NCBI RefSeq assembly: GCF_003668555.1
Contig: NZ_RCWN01000001.1
Span: forward strand, 2,207,501 to 2,271,500
DNA length: 64,000 bases
Origin: Notoacmeibacter ruber
GTDB lineage: Bacteria; Pseudomonadota; Alphaproteobacteria; Rhizobiales; Rhizobiaceae
Direction: 5' to 3'
The notes beneath the pieces are model-generated. The model was given only the letters and a program-made list of their open reading frames with translations, did no database searches and had not been told where the DNA came from. Shown here in pieces: positions 20,959 to 30,833 of this stretch. Made by a program: the position numbers and the translations under genes. Position 1 is the stretch's first letter, and every line of letters begins with the position of its first letter.

Positions 20959-21972
20959 ATGCGAACTTTTATCGCCGCCACACTAGCTCTCATCATGACA
21001 AATGCAGCCTCAGCCGACCCCGTCGCCGGTTACGACCGGCTGGACGTTCGCGTCTCACACCGCGCTTATCCCGTCGGAGCGTCCGTCTGGTATCCGGCCG
21101 GCCGCGAAACCTACGTGATCAAAATCGGTGACAACCCCATATTCAAGGGCACACCCGCCTATGTGGGCGCAGCAGTCGCTGAGGGCCGCTTCCCTCTCAT
21201 CCTCTTTTCCCATGGCTCGGGCGGCAACATGGATAACGCCGCATGGCTCTCTTCCGCCCTCGCCGCAAAGGGCGCGATGGTCCTCGCCGTCAATCATCCC
21301 GGCAGCACTTCGGGCGACTCTTCACCGCGTCGATCGGTCCATCTGGACGAAAGGGCCTCCGACCTTTCCGGCGCGCTGGATGCCCTCCTCGCCGACCCGG
21401 CCTTTGCGCCTCATATCGATCGCAGCCGCATCGTCGCGGTCGGCTTTTCGCTGGGAGGCGCGACGGCACTCAATCTGGCAGGTCTGCGCTATCAGAAAGC
21501 ACCGGAGCATCCCTACTGCGAAGGTACGGCAAATCGGGATGACTGCATTTTCTTCGCCAATGGCGGCATCGACTTCACGGATCTGCCTGATGGCTTCAGC
21601 GCCGATATGCGCGATGAGAGAGTGACTGGGGCCGTCGCCATCGACCCCGCCTTTACGGAAATCGCCGATCGGCGCAGCGTAGATGAAATGCAGCTTCCCA
21701 TCGCTCTCATCAACCTAGGAGACGAGCATCGCCTCGCTCCGGTGGACGTCAGCGAAAATGGCAGCGATCTCGTCCATCGTCTGCCTGATGCGACATACTC
21801 AGTCCTTGCGCCAGCAGTGCATTTCACGTTTCTGGCCCCATGCAAGGATGCCGGCGCTGAACTACTCGCGGCGGACGATGACGACCCTGTCTGCGACGAC
21901 CCTGCCGGGACCGATCGTGAGAAGGTTCATCGGCAGATCGCCGAAAAGATCGCTCATTTCGTTGGCCTGTAG
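20959..21972 (+). CDS. Exported alpha/beta hydrolase (dienelactone hydrolase-like)
   Basis: A 337-aa secreted or periplasmic hydrolase. The ATG at 20959 was chosen: AAAGGA lies eight bases upstream and the protein then opens with a signal peptide (MRTFIAATLALIMTNAASA). The nucleophile elbow is GFSLGGA, the oxyanion region FSHGSGGN, and the candidate catalytic histidine lies in AVHFTFLAPC. Two cysteine pairs (YCEGTANRDDC and CKDAG...VCDD) suggest disulfides. Overall it resembles the predicted dienelactone hydrolase/PAF-acetylhydrolase-like group; the substrate is unknown. It is probably controlled by the divergent AraC protein. Confidence 0.85.
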   Translation: MRTFIAATLALIMTNAASADPVAGYDRLDVRVSHRAYPVGASVWYPAGRETYVIKIGDNPIFKGTPAYVGAAVAEGRFPLILFSHGSGGNMDNAAWLSSALAAKGAMVLAVNHPGSTSGDSSPRRSVHLDERASDLSGALDALLADPAFAPHIDRSRIVAVGFSLGGATALNLAGLRYQKAPEHPYCEGTANRDDCIFFANGGIDFTDLPDGFSADMRDERVTGAVAIDPAFTEIADRRSVDEMQLPIALINLGDEHRLAPVDVSENGSDLVHRLPDATYSVLAPAVHFTFLAPCKDAGAELLAADDDDPVCDDPAGTDREKVHRQIAEKIAHFVGL

Positions 21973-22013
21973 GACCATGGCACCGCGGGTCGCCGTGCCA
22001 GACATCCGCCGCC

Positions 22014-22421
22014 TCAGAGAAGATCCTGCAGGATCGGGATAAGCGGTTCATCGGCCGGAGGCATTGCATAATCACGCAGCGCCTTCGGCCGAACCCATTT
22101 GATGGCTTGGCCTTCCCGGCCCCGCGGCGTTCCCGAAAAGCGCCGACAGACGTAAAGCGGCATCAGAAGATGGAAATCGTCATAAGCGTGAGAGGCAAAG
22201 GTCAGCGGGGCAAGGCACGCTGTCTGCGTCACGACGCCGAGTTCCTCATCAAGCTCCCGGATGAGAGCCTCCTCCGGCCGTTCACCCTGCTCCACCTTGC
22301 CACCGGGAAACTCCCAGAGACCCGCCAGCGCCTTGCCTTCCGGCCGCTGCGTCAGGAGCACGCGACCGTCTGCATCGACCAATGCACAGGCGACGACGAG
22401 AAGAAGACGCGGGTCACTCAC
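22014..22421 (-). CDS. mutT: 8-oxo-dGTP diphosphatase MutT
   Basis: Nudix hydrolase of 135 aa that removes oxidised dGTP from the nucleotide pool and prevents A-T to C-G transversions. The Nudix box is complete (GGKVEQGERPEEALIRELDE followed by ELGV), with the typical lead-in RPEGKALAGLWEFPGG. It overlaps the upstream acetyltransferase gene by four bases. The argJ-acetyltransferase-mutT order fits one transcript. Confidence 0.93.
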   Translation of the reverse strand: MSDPRLLLVVACALVDADGRVLLTQRPEGKALAGLWEFPGGKVEQGERPEEALIRELDEELGVVTQTACLAPLTFASHAYDDFHLLMPLYVCRRFSGTPRGREGQAIKWVRPKALRDYAMPPADEPLIPILQDLL

Positions 22422-23197
22422 GCACCGTCCTCCGGTGCGCGCATATAGAAATAATCATAGACGGGCTCGAAGCCGAGCGAGCGCGACAGCGCCACCGAAG
22501 CCTTGTTTTCGACTTCCACCTGTTCCCAGACACCGGCGGCCTTGCGTTTCTTCGCCCAGGAAAGAACGCCACGCATCAGCTCTCCGCCGAGCCCCTCGCC
22601 CCTAAGGTCCTCGCTGACATTCAACTCGAAACAGCCGATCATGTCGCCCTGGCGCACACAGATGACGCTGGCCACCGGCCCGGCATCCTTCTCCAGAAGA
22701 AAAAGGAAGTTTGGCGGCTCGATCCTCGACAGGACAGCCCGGAGGTTGTCACCGCGCCGGATGGATTGTGCGCCGATCACCTCATGCGCGGCGACAAATT
22801 CGTCTGCCTTCACGCGGCGCAATCCCGGCGCATCGAGATCGTCCCAATCCCCGACGTCGCGTGAGTAGATCGAAACCCGACTCTCCGGCGTCCAGTCCCG
22901 CTCGGACAGCGCATCGACGATGCGCTGCGATGCAAGGGGTGCGATCAGAAAGCGCGGCGTCTTGCCAGCGCGTCCAAAACGTTCGACCGCCCTATCGATC
23001 CGCGATGCGATGTCCGCATCGTCGCTTGGATCGAGCGGCGTGACGCAGTTCTGCCGTTTCGCCGCGCAGTCGCTCGATAGCCGCAGCGCCCAAGCGCCAT
23101 CATAATGCAGGGTTTCAGCAGGCCACGCCTGCGCACCGGCCGCCGTGAAACGGCGCGCAACGGTCAGAGGAGCCGTGGGGACCGTATATCGTGCCAT
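22418..23197 (-). CDS. GNAT family N-acetyltransferase
   Basis: A 259-aa protein with a C-terminal GNAT fold (about 130-255). The acetyl-CoA pyrophosphate loop is recognisable as DLRGEGLGGELMRGVLSWAKK, split here by position only, followed by WEQVEVENKASVALSRSLGF. The N-terminal 120 residues lack a clear family match. The substrate is unknown. It lies 12 bp after argJ and overlaps mutT by four bases, and is conserved in rhizobial argJ-mutT neighbourhoods as far as I recall. Confidence 0.85.
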   Translation of the reverse strand: MARYTVPTAPLTVARRFTAAGAQAWPAETLHYDGAWALRLSSDCAAKRQNCVTPLDPSDDADIASRIDRAVERFGRAGKTPRFLIAPLASQRIVDALSERDWTPESRVSIYSRDVGDWDDLDAPGLRRVKADEFVAAHEVIGAQSIRRGDNLRAVLSRIEPPNFLFLLEKDAGPVASVICVRQGDMIGCFELNVSEDLRGEGLGGELMRGVLSWAKKRKAAGVWEQVEVENKASVALSRSLGFEPVYDYFYMRAPEDGA

Positions 23198-23209
23198 GAA
23201 AAGCGCCTG

Positions 23210-24451
23210 TCAGCTTCTATAATCGCCGTTGATCGCGACATATTCCTTCGTCAGGTCACAGGTCCAGATCGTAGCAGACCCGTTGCCGATATTGAGATCG
23301 GCCGTAATGACGATCGTGTCGTTCTTCATGTAATCGGATGTTTCCGCTTCGGAGTAGGACGGATCACGCTCCCCTTCAAAAGCCACGCGAATATCGCCGA
23401 AATAGACGGCCAGCCGGTCTCGATCGGCCGGTTCACCGGCCTTTCCGACAGCCATGACCACCCGGCCCCAATTCGCATCCTCGCCCGCCACGGCGGTCTT
23501 CACGAGAGGCGAATTGGCAATCGAAAGGGCGACCTTGCGAGCGGAATCCGCACTCTGCGCCCCCTTTACCCGGACCTCAATCTCCTTGCGCGCGCCTTCA
23601 CCGTCGCGGACGATCTGGCGGGCCAGATCTTTCAGCATGGCGTCGAGCGCCTGACGGAACGGGCCCAGGCGCTCATCATCGGCTTCGGTGATGCGCGGCG
23701 CGCCGTTCTCTGCCGCGGCGCCGGTCGCAAAGAGAAGGAGGGTGTCGGACGTCGAAGTGTCACTGTCCACGGTGACCGAGTTAAAGCTGCCTCCTACGCT
23801 TTCGGCAATAAGAACCTGGAGAACCGGAGCGTCGATCGGCGCATCCGTTGCCACGAAGGACAGCATGGTCGCCATATCCGGCGCGATCATGCCGGCGCCT
23901 TTGGCAATTCCGTTCAACGTCACGATATGGTCGCCGAGCGCGACCGTCGCGGTAGCGTATTTGGGATAGGTATCGGTTGTCATGATGGCTTCGCCGGCTT
24001 CCAGCCAGCGATCGGTTTGCGCACTCTCCACCATGCCGTCGAGAAGACCGGAGAACCGGTCCGCTGCCAGAGGCTCGCCAATCACCCCGGTCGAAGCGAG
24101 AAAGACTTCTGTTGGCGAACAGCCGATCGCCTTCGCGGCCGCAAAGGCAGTCACTTCCGTCGCTTCGCGGCCTTTGCGGCCGGTAAAGGCGTTTGCATTG
24201 CCGGAATTGACAACGAGAATCCGAGCCGTGCCGTGCTTCAGATTGGCCCGGCAGAAATCGACCGGCGCAGACGGGCAGCGCGACTTTGTAAAGGTGCCCG
24301 CAACCTGCGTGCCTTCCGCAAAAGCCATGATCATCAGATCCGTTCGGCCGCGATATTTGATCCCGGCCTCCTCGGTGGCGATGGTCACGCCTTCTATGGG
24401 AGGCATGGCAGGTGTCGTTTTCGGCGCGAGCGGAGAAACTGGGTGGCTCAT
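23210..24451 (-). CDS. argJ: Bifunctional glutamate N-acetyltransferase / amino-acid acetyltransferase ArgJ
   Basis: Transfers acetyl from N-acetylornithine to glutamate, recycling acetyl groups in arginine synthesis. The 413-aa precursor is autocatalytically cleaved before the threonine of [10 protein letters not shown], which is present and gives alpha and beta chains. The C-terminus [15 protein letters not shown] matches the family. It is transcribed with the acetyltransferase and mutT. A terminator separates it from the parvulin gene upstream. argH is also in this window but far away. Confidence 0.97.
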   Translation of the reverse strand: MSHPVSPLAPKTTPAMPPIEGVTIATEEAGIKYRGRTDLMIMAFAEGTQVAGTFTKSRCPSAPVDFCRANLKHGTARILVVNSGNANAFTGRKGREATEVTAFAAAKAIGCSPTEVFLASTGVIGEPLAADRFSGLLDGMVESAQTDRWLEAGEAIMTTDTYPKYATATVALGDHIVTLNGIAKGAGMIAPDMATMLSFVATDAPIDAPVLQVLIAESVGGSFNSVTVDSDTSTSDTLLLFATGAAAENGAPRITEADDERLGPFRQALDAMLKDLARQIVRDGEGARKEIEVRVKGAQSADSARKVALSIANSPLVKTAVAGEDANWGRVVMAVGKAGEPADRDRLAVYFGDIRVAFEGERDPSYSEAETSDYMKNDTIVITADLNIGNGSATIWTCDLTKEYVAINGDYRS

Positions 24452-24550
24452 ATATGAACTTTCAATGAAGGCCGGTCATGGCCAATATGGCGGCAAGACT
24501 TGCCCGAGCGGGAAACAACATGCAAGCCGAAGCGGCCGAAAGCGGCCAAA

Positions 24551-24582
24551 GAAAAAGCCGGCACAGTTTGATGCCGGCTTCT
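24551..24582 (-). terminator. Rho-independent terminator after parvulin gene
   Basis: A nine-bp perfect stem (AAGCCGGCA/TGCCGGCTT, eight-base loop) followed on the minus strand by TTTTTC, about 30 bases past the parvulin stop. It would isolate the parvulin gene from argJ. Confidence 0.85.
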
Positions 24583-24614
24583 TCATTTCCAATAAGATAG
24601 AACAGGCCGAAGGC

Positions 24615-25484
24615 TTACTGCTCTTCCGTGCTCTTGCTCTCTTCCAGCGCGTTCAGCTCCTCCTCGAGAGCCGGATCACCGACCTCGATTTTGGCCGCCG
24701 CACGCGCGTCCTTCACCGTCTCGGTGTAACGCTTGACCAGCAATTCGCTGCGAAGCTGATCCTTGATCTGCTCGAAGGCCGGCGGCTCGGCGTTACGCTT
24801 ATCCTCGACCTTGATGACGTGATAGCCGAACTGCGTCTTTACCGGCTCCTCGGTAATGGAGCCCGGTTCAAGCGCGAAGGCAGCCTCTTCGAACTCAGGC
24901 ACCATCTGGCCGGCACGGAAGTAGCCGAGATCGCCGCCGCTCGGGCCCGATGGGCCGGTGCTCTTTTCCTTGGCCACCGTTTCGAAATCGGCGCCGCCTT
25001 CAATCTCTTGGATGACCTGGCGGGCTTCGTCTTCGGTTTTCACGAGAATATGACGCGCATGGACTTCCTGCTGTTCCGGCATGTCCGAGACACGCTCATC
25101 GTAAAGCGCCTTGAGGTCTTCGTCCGTGATCTCCTCGGCCAGTTCCTTCTGCATGTAGAAGCCGTGCAGCGCACGCTCGGTCATGAAGGCGATGCTGCTC
25201 TGGAACTCTTCGTCCTTGTCGAGGTCCGCTTCGCGCGCCTTGTCCGCCATCAGCCTGATCTCGATCAGGGCGGCGAGGGCCGCCGCGTCGCGCTTGTCTT
25301 CCGGGATACGTGCGAATTGCGGGCCGAGTTCGCCCATCGCCATTTCAAGCTGCTGACGGGTGATGGGCGATCCGTTGATCGTCGCAACCGTCTCGGCTTC
25401 GTCCTGGGCCAGAACTGGCGAGGACAGACCAGCGGCCAGAACGGCGCCGGCGAGAAAGGTTCGGGCGGGACGGAATAAAAACAT
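24615..25484 (-). CDS. Peptidyl-prolyl cis-trans isomerase, parvulin type (periplasmic)
   Basis: Periplasmic foldase of the PpiC/PrsA type, 289 aa from the ATG at 25484. This start has GGAG seven bases upstream and opens directly on a signal peptide ([19 protein letters not shown], then AQ). A SurA-like N-terminal helical region (about 25-145) precedes the rotamase domain (about 150-245: [48 protein letters not shown]). The tail is charged. It is divergent from secA, so two protein-export functions share one promoter region. Confidence 0.92.
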   Translation of the reverse strand: MFLFRPARTFLAGAVLAAGLSSPVLAQDEAETVATINGSPITRQQLEMAMGELGPQFARIPEDKRDAAALAALIEIRLMADKAREADLDKDEEFQSSIAFMTERALHGFYMQKELAEEITDEDLKALYDERVSDMPEQQEVHARHILVKTEDEARQVIQEIEGGADFETVAKEKSTGPSGPSGGDLGYFRAGQMVPEFEEAAFALEPGSITEEPVKTQFGYHVIKVEDKRNAEPPAFEQIKDQLRSELLVKRYTETVKDARAAAKIEVGDPALEEELNALEESKSTEEQ

Positions 25485-25761
25485 GAAAGGCTCCGGATTG
25501 ATTGAATGGCCCTGTCGAGAGCATCCCGAACGGGACCATTCCCGGACCATCGCCCGCCTTGTGCGAGCGTTGACATCACATAGGGCCACTCTTATCTCTC
25601 CGCCACCAGCGCGTCCACCCGGCCTACGGGCCTTTTGGATTGCGATTTGGAAAGGTTTTCAGCGTCACCGCGGCCCCGCGCGGCAGGCCACGCCCGCCCT
25701 TACACGGCGGCGGCAAAAGGCCGGACGCAACAGGAAGAGGCGCGGGGCGGAAAGGACCAAG

Positions 25762-28500
25762 ATGGTCAGTCTCGGCGGTTTCGCGACAAAACTCTTTGGA
25801 TCATCCAATGATCGTCGCATCAAGAAGCTTCATCCTCTCGTCGACAAAGTAAACGGTCTCGAAGACGAGATTGCTGTTCTCTCCGACGACGAACTCAAGG
25901 CAAAGACGGATGAATTCCGTAAGCGGCTGGAGGATGGAGAATCGCTCGACGATCTCTTGCCGGAAGCATTCGCCGTCGCCCGGGAAGCATCCAAGCGTGT
26001 TCTGGGCATGCGGCCATTCGATGTTCAGATCATCGGCGCCAAGATTCTGCACGAAGGTTCGATCGCGGAGATGAGAACAGGCGAAGGCAAGACGCTGGTC
26101 GCGACCCTTGCCGTCTATCTGAACGCGCTGGAAGGCAAAGGCGTTCACGTCGTCACCGTGAACGATTATCTGGCCAGCCGTGACGCCGAGCAGATGGGGC
26201 GCCTTTACGGCTTCCTCGGCATGAGTACGGGCGTCATCGTTCATGGAATGAACGACGATCAGCGCCGCGAGGCTTACACCTGCGACATCACCTATGGCAC
26301 CAACAACGAACTCGGCTTCGACTATCTGCGCGACAACATGAAATATGAGCGTGGGCAGATGGTTCAACGCGGCCATCGCTACGCCATCGTCGACGAGGTA
26401 GACTCCATCCTGATCGATGAAGCCCGGACGCCGCTCATCATTTCCGGCCCGCTCGATGACAAGTCGGACCTCTACGTCAAAGTGAACGCCCTCATTCCGA
26501 ACCTGACCGAGGAGGATTTCGAGGTCGACGAGAAGCAACGCACCGCGACCTTTACGGAGGAAGGCACGGAGAAGATGGAGAACCTGCTCCGCGACGCCGG
26601 CCTGATGCAGGGTAATGGGCTTTACGATGTGGAGAATGTGGCGCTCGTCCACCACGCCAACAACGCGCTGCGCGCCCACAAGCTCTTCACCCGCGACAAG
26701 GACTACATGGTCAATCGCGGCGAGATCGTCATCGTCGACGAGTTTACCGGCCGCCAGATGCCGGGGCGCCGGTTCTCCGAGGGCCTCCACCAGGCGCTGG
26801 AAGCCAAGGAGCAGGTCGATATCCAGCCGGAAAACCAGACGCTGGCCTCGGTTACCTTCCAGAATTATTTCCGCATGTATGACAAGCTGGCAGGCATGAC
26901 CGGCACAGCCGTGACCGAGGCGGAGGAGTTCGGCAATATTTACGGTCTGGACGTCGCCGAAGTGCCGACCAACCTGCCGATCATTCGCGCCGACGAGGAT
27001 GATGAGGTCTACCGTACGGCAGAGGAAAAATTCGCCGCGATCGTCGAAGAGATCAAGGCGGCCAAGGAAAAGGGGCAGCCGACCCTCGTCGGCACGACCT
27101 CGATCGAAAAGAGCGAATATTTGGCCCAGCGGCTGAGAGAAGCCGGCTTGAAAGAGTTTGAAGTTCTGAATGCGCGCCAGCACGAACGCGAAGCGTTCAT
27201 CGTCGCGCAGGCCGGTGTTCCGGGATCGATCACCATCGCGACGAACATGGCGGGCCGCGGTACCGATATTCAGCTTGGCGGCAATCTTGAAATGCGTCTC
27301 GCCGAAGAGCTCAAAGAGATGCCGGAGGGCGAAGAGCGGAAAGCCGCCGAAGAGCGCATCCGCAACGAAGTCGCCGAATTGAAGAAGAAGGCGCTTGAGG
27401 CCGGTGGTCTCTATGTGCTGGCCACCGAACGCCATGAAAGCCGGCGCATCGACAATCAGCTGCGCGGCCGCTCCGGCCGTCAGGGCGATCCGGGCCGCTC
27501 GAAATTCTATCTGTCCCTTCAGGACGATCTGATGCGCATCTTCGGCTCCGAACGCATGGATGGCATGCTTCAGAAGCTCGGGCTTCAGGAAGGCGAAGCA
27601 ATTATCCATCCGTGGATCAACAAGGCCCTGGAGAAGGCGCAGAAGAAGGTCGAAGCCCGCAACTTCGATATTCGCAAGAACCTTCTCAAATACGACGATG
27701 TGATGAACGACCAGCGCAAGGTCGTTTTCGAGCAGCGCCTCGACCTGATGGATGGCGAGGACCTGACCGAGACGATCAATGAGATGCGTGAAGAAGTCGT
27801 CGAGGATATGGTCCAGCGGCACATTCCCGAGAACGCCTATGCGGAGAGCTGGGACATTACGGGTCTGAAGCAGGAAGTCGAGGAAGCGCTGAACCTGGAT
27901 CTGCCCATTCAGGAATGGGTCGAGGAAGACGGCATCGCCGAAGATGATATTCGCGAACGCATTCTTGCAGCGGCCAAGGCCGCGGCGGATGAGCGGTCAG
28001 ACCGTTTCGGGCCGGATGTCCGCACCTATGTGGAGAAGAGCATTCTCCTGCAGACCCTCGATCATCTGTGGCGGGAGCATCTGGTTAATCTCGACCATCT
28101 TCGCTCGGTAATCGGGTTTCGCGGTTATGCCCAGCGCGACCCGCTTCAGGAATACAAGGGAGAAGCCTTCGAACTCTTCCAGGGCATGCTTGGTAATCTG
28201 CGCCGCATGACGACGCAGCAGCTCATGCGTATCCAGATCCGCGCGACCAGCGAGCAGGAAGAGCAGCTCGAGGGCGACGGGGTTCCCGAAGGAGCCGAGC
28301 CTCACCATCTGGACATGATGACCGGTGAAGACGATGCGGGCGACGAAGGGGGTTCCATGCGGTGGTCGGACGCTCACGCGGTCTCTGCCAGCGACGATGA
28401 AACCGCTGATCCGGACGGATGGGGCAAGGTGGGCCGCAATGAGCCCTGCCCTTGCGGTTCAGGCAAGAAATTCAAGCATTGCCACGGGGCGTTCGTCTGA
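25762..28500 (+). CDS. secA: Preprotein translocase ATPase subunit SecA
   Basis: Motor ATPase that drives unfolded preproteins through SecYEG. I chose the ATG at 25762 (AAAGGA seven bases upstream; product [19 protein letters not shown], 912 aa); the frame is open 400 bp further but that part overlaps the parvulin gene. Landmarks: [13 protein letters not shown]alker [32 protein letters not shown], and the C-terminal zinc tail [15 protein letters not shown], which binds SecB and lipids. It ends in a strong bidirectional terminator. Confidence 0.98.
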   Translation: MVSLGGFATKLFGSSNDRRIKKLHPLVDKVNGLEDEIAVLSDDELKAKTDEFRKRLEDGESLDDLLPEAFAVAREASKRVLGMRPFDVQIIGAKILHEGSIAEMRTGEGKTLVATLAVYLNALEGKGVHVVTVNDYLASRDAEQMGRLYGFLGMSTGVIVHGMNDDQRREAYTCDITYGTNNELGFDYLRDNMKYERGQMVQRGHRYAIVDEVDSILIDEARTPLIISGPLDDKSDLYVKVNALIPNLTEEDFEVDEKQRTATFTEEGTEKMENLLRDAGLMQGNGLYDVENVALVHHANNALRAHKLFTRDKDYMVNRGEIVIVDEFTGRQMPGRRFSEGLHQALEAKEQVDIQPENQTLASVTFQNYFRMYDKLAGMTGTAVTEAEEFGNIYGLDVAEVPTNLPIIRADEDDEVYRTAEEKFAAIVEEIKAAKEKGQPTLVGTTSIEKSEYLAQRLREAGLKEFEVLNARQHEREAFIVAQAGVPGSITIATNMAGRGTDIQLGGNLEMRLAEELKEMPEGEERKAAEERIRNEVAELKKKALEAGGLYVLATERHESRRIDNQLRGRSGRQGDPGRSKFYLSLQDDLMRIFGSERMDGMLQKLGLQEGEAIIHPWINKALEKAQKKVEARNFDIRKNLLKYDDVMNDQRKVVFEQRLDLMDGEDLTETINEMREEVVEDMVQRHIPENAYAESWDITGLKQEVEEALNLDLPIQEWVEEDGIAEDDIRERILAAAKAAADERSDRFGPDVRTYVEKSILLQTLDHLWREHLVNLDHLRSVIGFRGYAQRDPLQEYKGEAFELFQGMLGNLRRMTTQQLMRIQIRATSEQEEQLEGDGVPEGAEPHHLDMMTGEDDAGDEGGSMRWSDAHAVSASDDETADPDGWGKVGRNEPCPCGSGKKFKHCHGAFV

Positions 28501-28520
28501 AAGCGCTTTCCGCAAACAAA

Positions 28521-28549
28521 AAACCCCGCCTCTGAGCGGGGTTTTTCTT
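28521..28549 (+). terminator. Bidirectional Rho-independent terminator (secA / wrbA)
   Basis: A nine-bp perfect stem (AAACCCCGC/GCGGGGTTT, six-base loop) ends in a T-run on the plus strand and has an A-run before it, so it also gives a U-tract on the minus strand. It lies between the convergent secA and wrbA genes and can serve both. Confidence 0.92.
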
Positions 28550-28569
28550 TATCGGTTTGACGCGTTGGC

Positions 28570-29169
28570 TCAGGATACGAGCTTGGCCGCGATCTCGGCA
28601 ACGTGCTTGCCCTGAAAACGGGCACCGGCCAATTCGGTTTCGCTTGGCTGACGCTGTCCCTGTCCGCCGGCAATGGTGGTCGCGCCATAGGGGCTTCCAC
28701 CGGCAACTTCGTCCAGCGTCAACTGGCCCGGGAAGGAATAGGGCAGCCCGACGACCACCATGCCAAGGTGGAGCAGCGAGGTGTGGAAGGAGGTCAGTGT
28801 CGTTTCCTGGCCACCATGCTGCGATGCGGTGGACGTGAAGACCGAACCGACCTTGCCGACCAGCTTGCCTTCCGCCCAAAGTCCGCCGGTCTGATCGAGA
28901 AACTGGCGCATCTGCGCGCACATATTGCCGTAACGCGTGGGTGTGCCGAAAATCACCGCATCGTAATCGGCAAGATCACCCGGCTCCGCCAGTTCGCCAA
29001 CGAGGTCCGTTTTAAAACCGGCGCTTTCGACAACGTGCTGGGGTGCGGTTTCGGCGACATGCTTGATTGTGACATCGGCTCCGGCTTCACGCGCGCCATC
29101 CGCGATGGCCTGCGCCATCGTTTCCACATGTCCATAGCTCGAATAATAAAGCACGAGCACTTTAGCCAT
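28570..29169 (-). CDS. wrbA: NAD(P)H:quinone oxidoreductase WrbA
   Basis: FMN-dependent quinone reductase of the flavodoxin-like WrbA family, 199 aa from the ATG at 29169 (AAAGGA seven bases before; product [20 protein letters not shown]). The frame is open upstream but without a leader. FMN-binding loops are recognisable: [18 protein letters not shown], and [12 protein letters not shown]. It gives two-electron reduction of quinones, limiting semiquinone redox cycling. It converges on secA. Confidence 0.96.
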   Translation of the reverse strand: MAKVLVLYYSSYGHVETMAQAIADGAREAGADVTIKHVAETAPQHVVESAGFKTDLVGELAEPGDLADYDAVIFGTPTRYGNMCAQMRQFLDQTGGLWAEGKLVGKVGSVFTSTASQHGGQETTLTSFHTSLLHLGMVVVGLPYSFPGQLTLDEVAGGSPYGATTIAGGQGQRQPSETELAGARFQGKHVAEIAAKLVS

Positions 29170-29381
29170 TGATTTTCCTTTCGCTTCATTGGCCGGCCGG
29201 TGCCGGTATGGGAATGCGGGGCTGGCTAAACCGAATGGCGCGTGCGCGCGAGACATGCTTCGGCAAACGGATCGTTCAATGATCCGGGGGTATTCACCTT
29301 GACCGAAGCAGCCAGACGTTGAGCAGCTGCCGGCCCTTCAACAGCCTATTAAGTCTTATCGCCTACATATTGGGGCAGTGA

Positions 29382-30833
29382 TTGAAAATCTGGGTAACGA
29401 ACTTGCGACTATCCGCCGAACTGACAGCGGAGCGTATTCTTCCGGCGCGCCTCGGCGCGGCCGCACGGCCCTTTGCGCAAAAACTCGACCACATTCTCTA
29501 TGGAGAAGGCGAAAAAGCGCGCGCCGGCCGCGTTGCGCTTACGACCTTTGCCGTGCGCCTCGCAGCTGCGGTGCTGGCCTATTTCAGTCAGGTTCTGCTG
29601 GCCCGCTGGATGGGAAGCTTCGAATACGGTGTCTTCACCTTCGTATGGGTGACGATGATCATCCTCGGCAATCTCGCCTGTCTCGGTTTTCACACCGCGA
29701 TCATCCGCTTTGCGCCGCAATATCAGGAAGAGCAGGACAATTCACGACTGAAGGGCATTCTCCGTTTCGGACAGTGGATGTCTTTTCTGCTGCCTCTCTT
29801 CGTTGGCCTTGCTGGCATGGCGATCGTCTGGGCATCACGCGGCCTGATGGATGGCTACTGGGTGCTGCCCTTTATCGTGGCCTTCGCATCCGTGCCGTTT
29901 CTGGGGCTGAGTGACTTTCACCAAGGCCTGGCGCGTTCTCAGGGCTGGGGCCTTTTGTCGATGGTGCCCACCTTCCTGATCCGTCCCTTTTTCATTGTTG
30001 CGGGCACAGCGCTGGCGCTTTGGCTGGGCATGGAACCCGTGGCACTGACGGCTGTCGGTGCTGCGGTGATTGCAACCTTTCTTGCCACCGCCATCCAACA
30101 GGCCATCGTCCCCCGTCGCCTGCTCGGGGGGATCCAGACCTCGGTACCACGCTACGAGCCGCGTCTGTGGTTTGGCGTGGCTTTGCCCATATTTCTGGTG
30201 GAAGGCTTCTTTGCGCTGCTCACCAATGCCGACGTTCTGATGGTCGGTCTGGTGCTCCAGCCACAAGACGTCGCGGTCTACTTTGCCACGGTCAAGACGA
30301 TCGTCCTCGTCCACTTCGTCTATTTCGCCGTCAAGGCAGCCGTCGCCCAGCGTTATGTTCGTCTGGCCAGCCGCGCCGACAGCGCGGAAGAGCTGGCCGC
30401 ATTTGCGCGCGAAACAGTCGTCTGGACGTTCTGGCCTTCACTCCTGATGAGCGCCATTGTTCTGGCGATGGGACCTTTCCTGCTCGCCCTCTTTGGCGAA
30501 AACTTTATCCAGGGCTATCCGCTTTTGTTCGTCCTGTTGGCTGGCGTCTGCTGCCGCGCCGCTGTGGGTCCGGCCGAAAGCCTTTTGTCGATGACCGGCC
30601 ATCAGAATATCTGTGCCACGCTTTATGCAGCGGTCCTGGCCGTCAACATAGCGCTAAACATCATTCTTCTGCCGATTATCGGCCTTTGGGGCGCAGCGAT
30701 CGCGACGGCCATCGCGATCGCTTTCGAGGCCTGTATGCTGGCCTATGTGGTTCGTGATCGCTTCGGTTTCTGGATGGTGGTCCAAGGTTTGCCGAATTTC
30801 CGCACGGTCATGCCGCCGGGAACTCAGCCATGA
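29382..30833 (+). CDS. Polysaccharide flippase-like membrane protein (MOP superfamily)
   Basis: An integral membrane protein of 483 aa with about 12-14 hydrophobic helices, resembling O-antigen/exopolysaccharide flippases. Start by TTG at 29382 directly after an in-frame TGA, with GGGGCAG upstream; no better start exists before the first helix. Helix 1 region VLAYFSQVLLARWMGSFEYG is typical of the family. It overlaps the next gene by four bases (ATGA), so the two are translationally coupled. Lipid-linked glycan export is the likely job; no glycosyltransferase cluster is nearby to name the substrate. Confidence 0.85.
   Translation: MKIWVTNLRLSAELTAERILPARLGAAARPFAQKLDHILYGEGEKARAGRVALTTFAVRLAAAVLAYFSQVLLARWMGSFEYGVFTFVWVTMIILGNLACLGFHTAIIRFAPQYQEEQDNSRLKGILRFGQWMSFLLPLFVGLAGMAIVWASRGLMDGYWVLPFIVAFASVPFLGLSDFHQGLARSQGWGLLSMVPTFLIRPFFIVAGTALALWLGMEPVALTAVGAAVIATFLATAIQQAIVPRRLLGGIQTSVPRYEPRLWFGVALPIFLVEGFFALLTNADVLMVGLVLQPQDVAVYFATVKTIVLVHFVYFAVKAAVAQRYVRLASRADSAEELAAFARETVVWTFWPSLLMSAIVLAMGPFLLALFGENFIQGYPLLFVLLAGVCCRAAVGPAESLLSMTGHQNICATLYAAVLAVNIALNIILLPIIGLWGAAIATAIAIAFEACMLAYVVRDRFGFWMVVQGLPNFRTVMPPGTQP

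Noticed and set aside
25801..27822. 673-codon minus-strand open frame inside secA
   Set aside because: It is the antisense shadow of secA, a strongly conserved gene; long antisense frames are common in GC-rich coding sequence.
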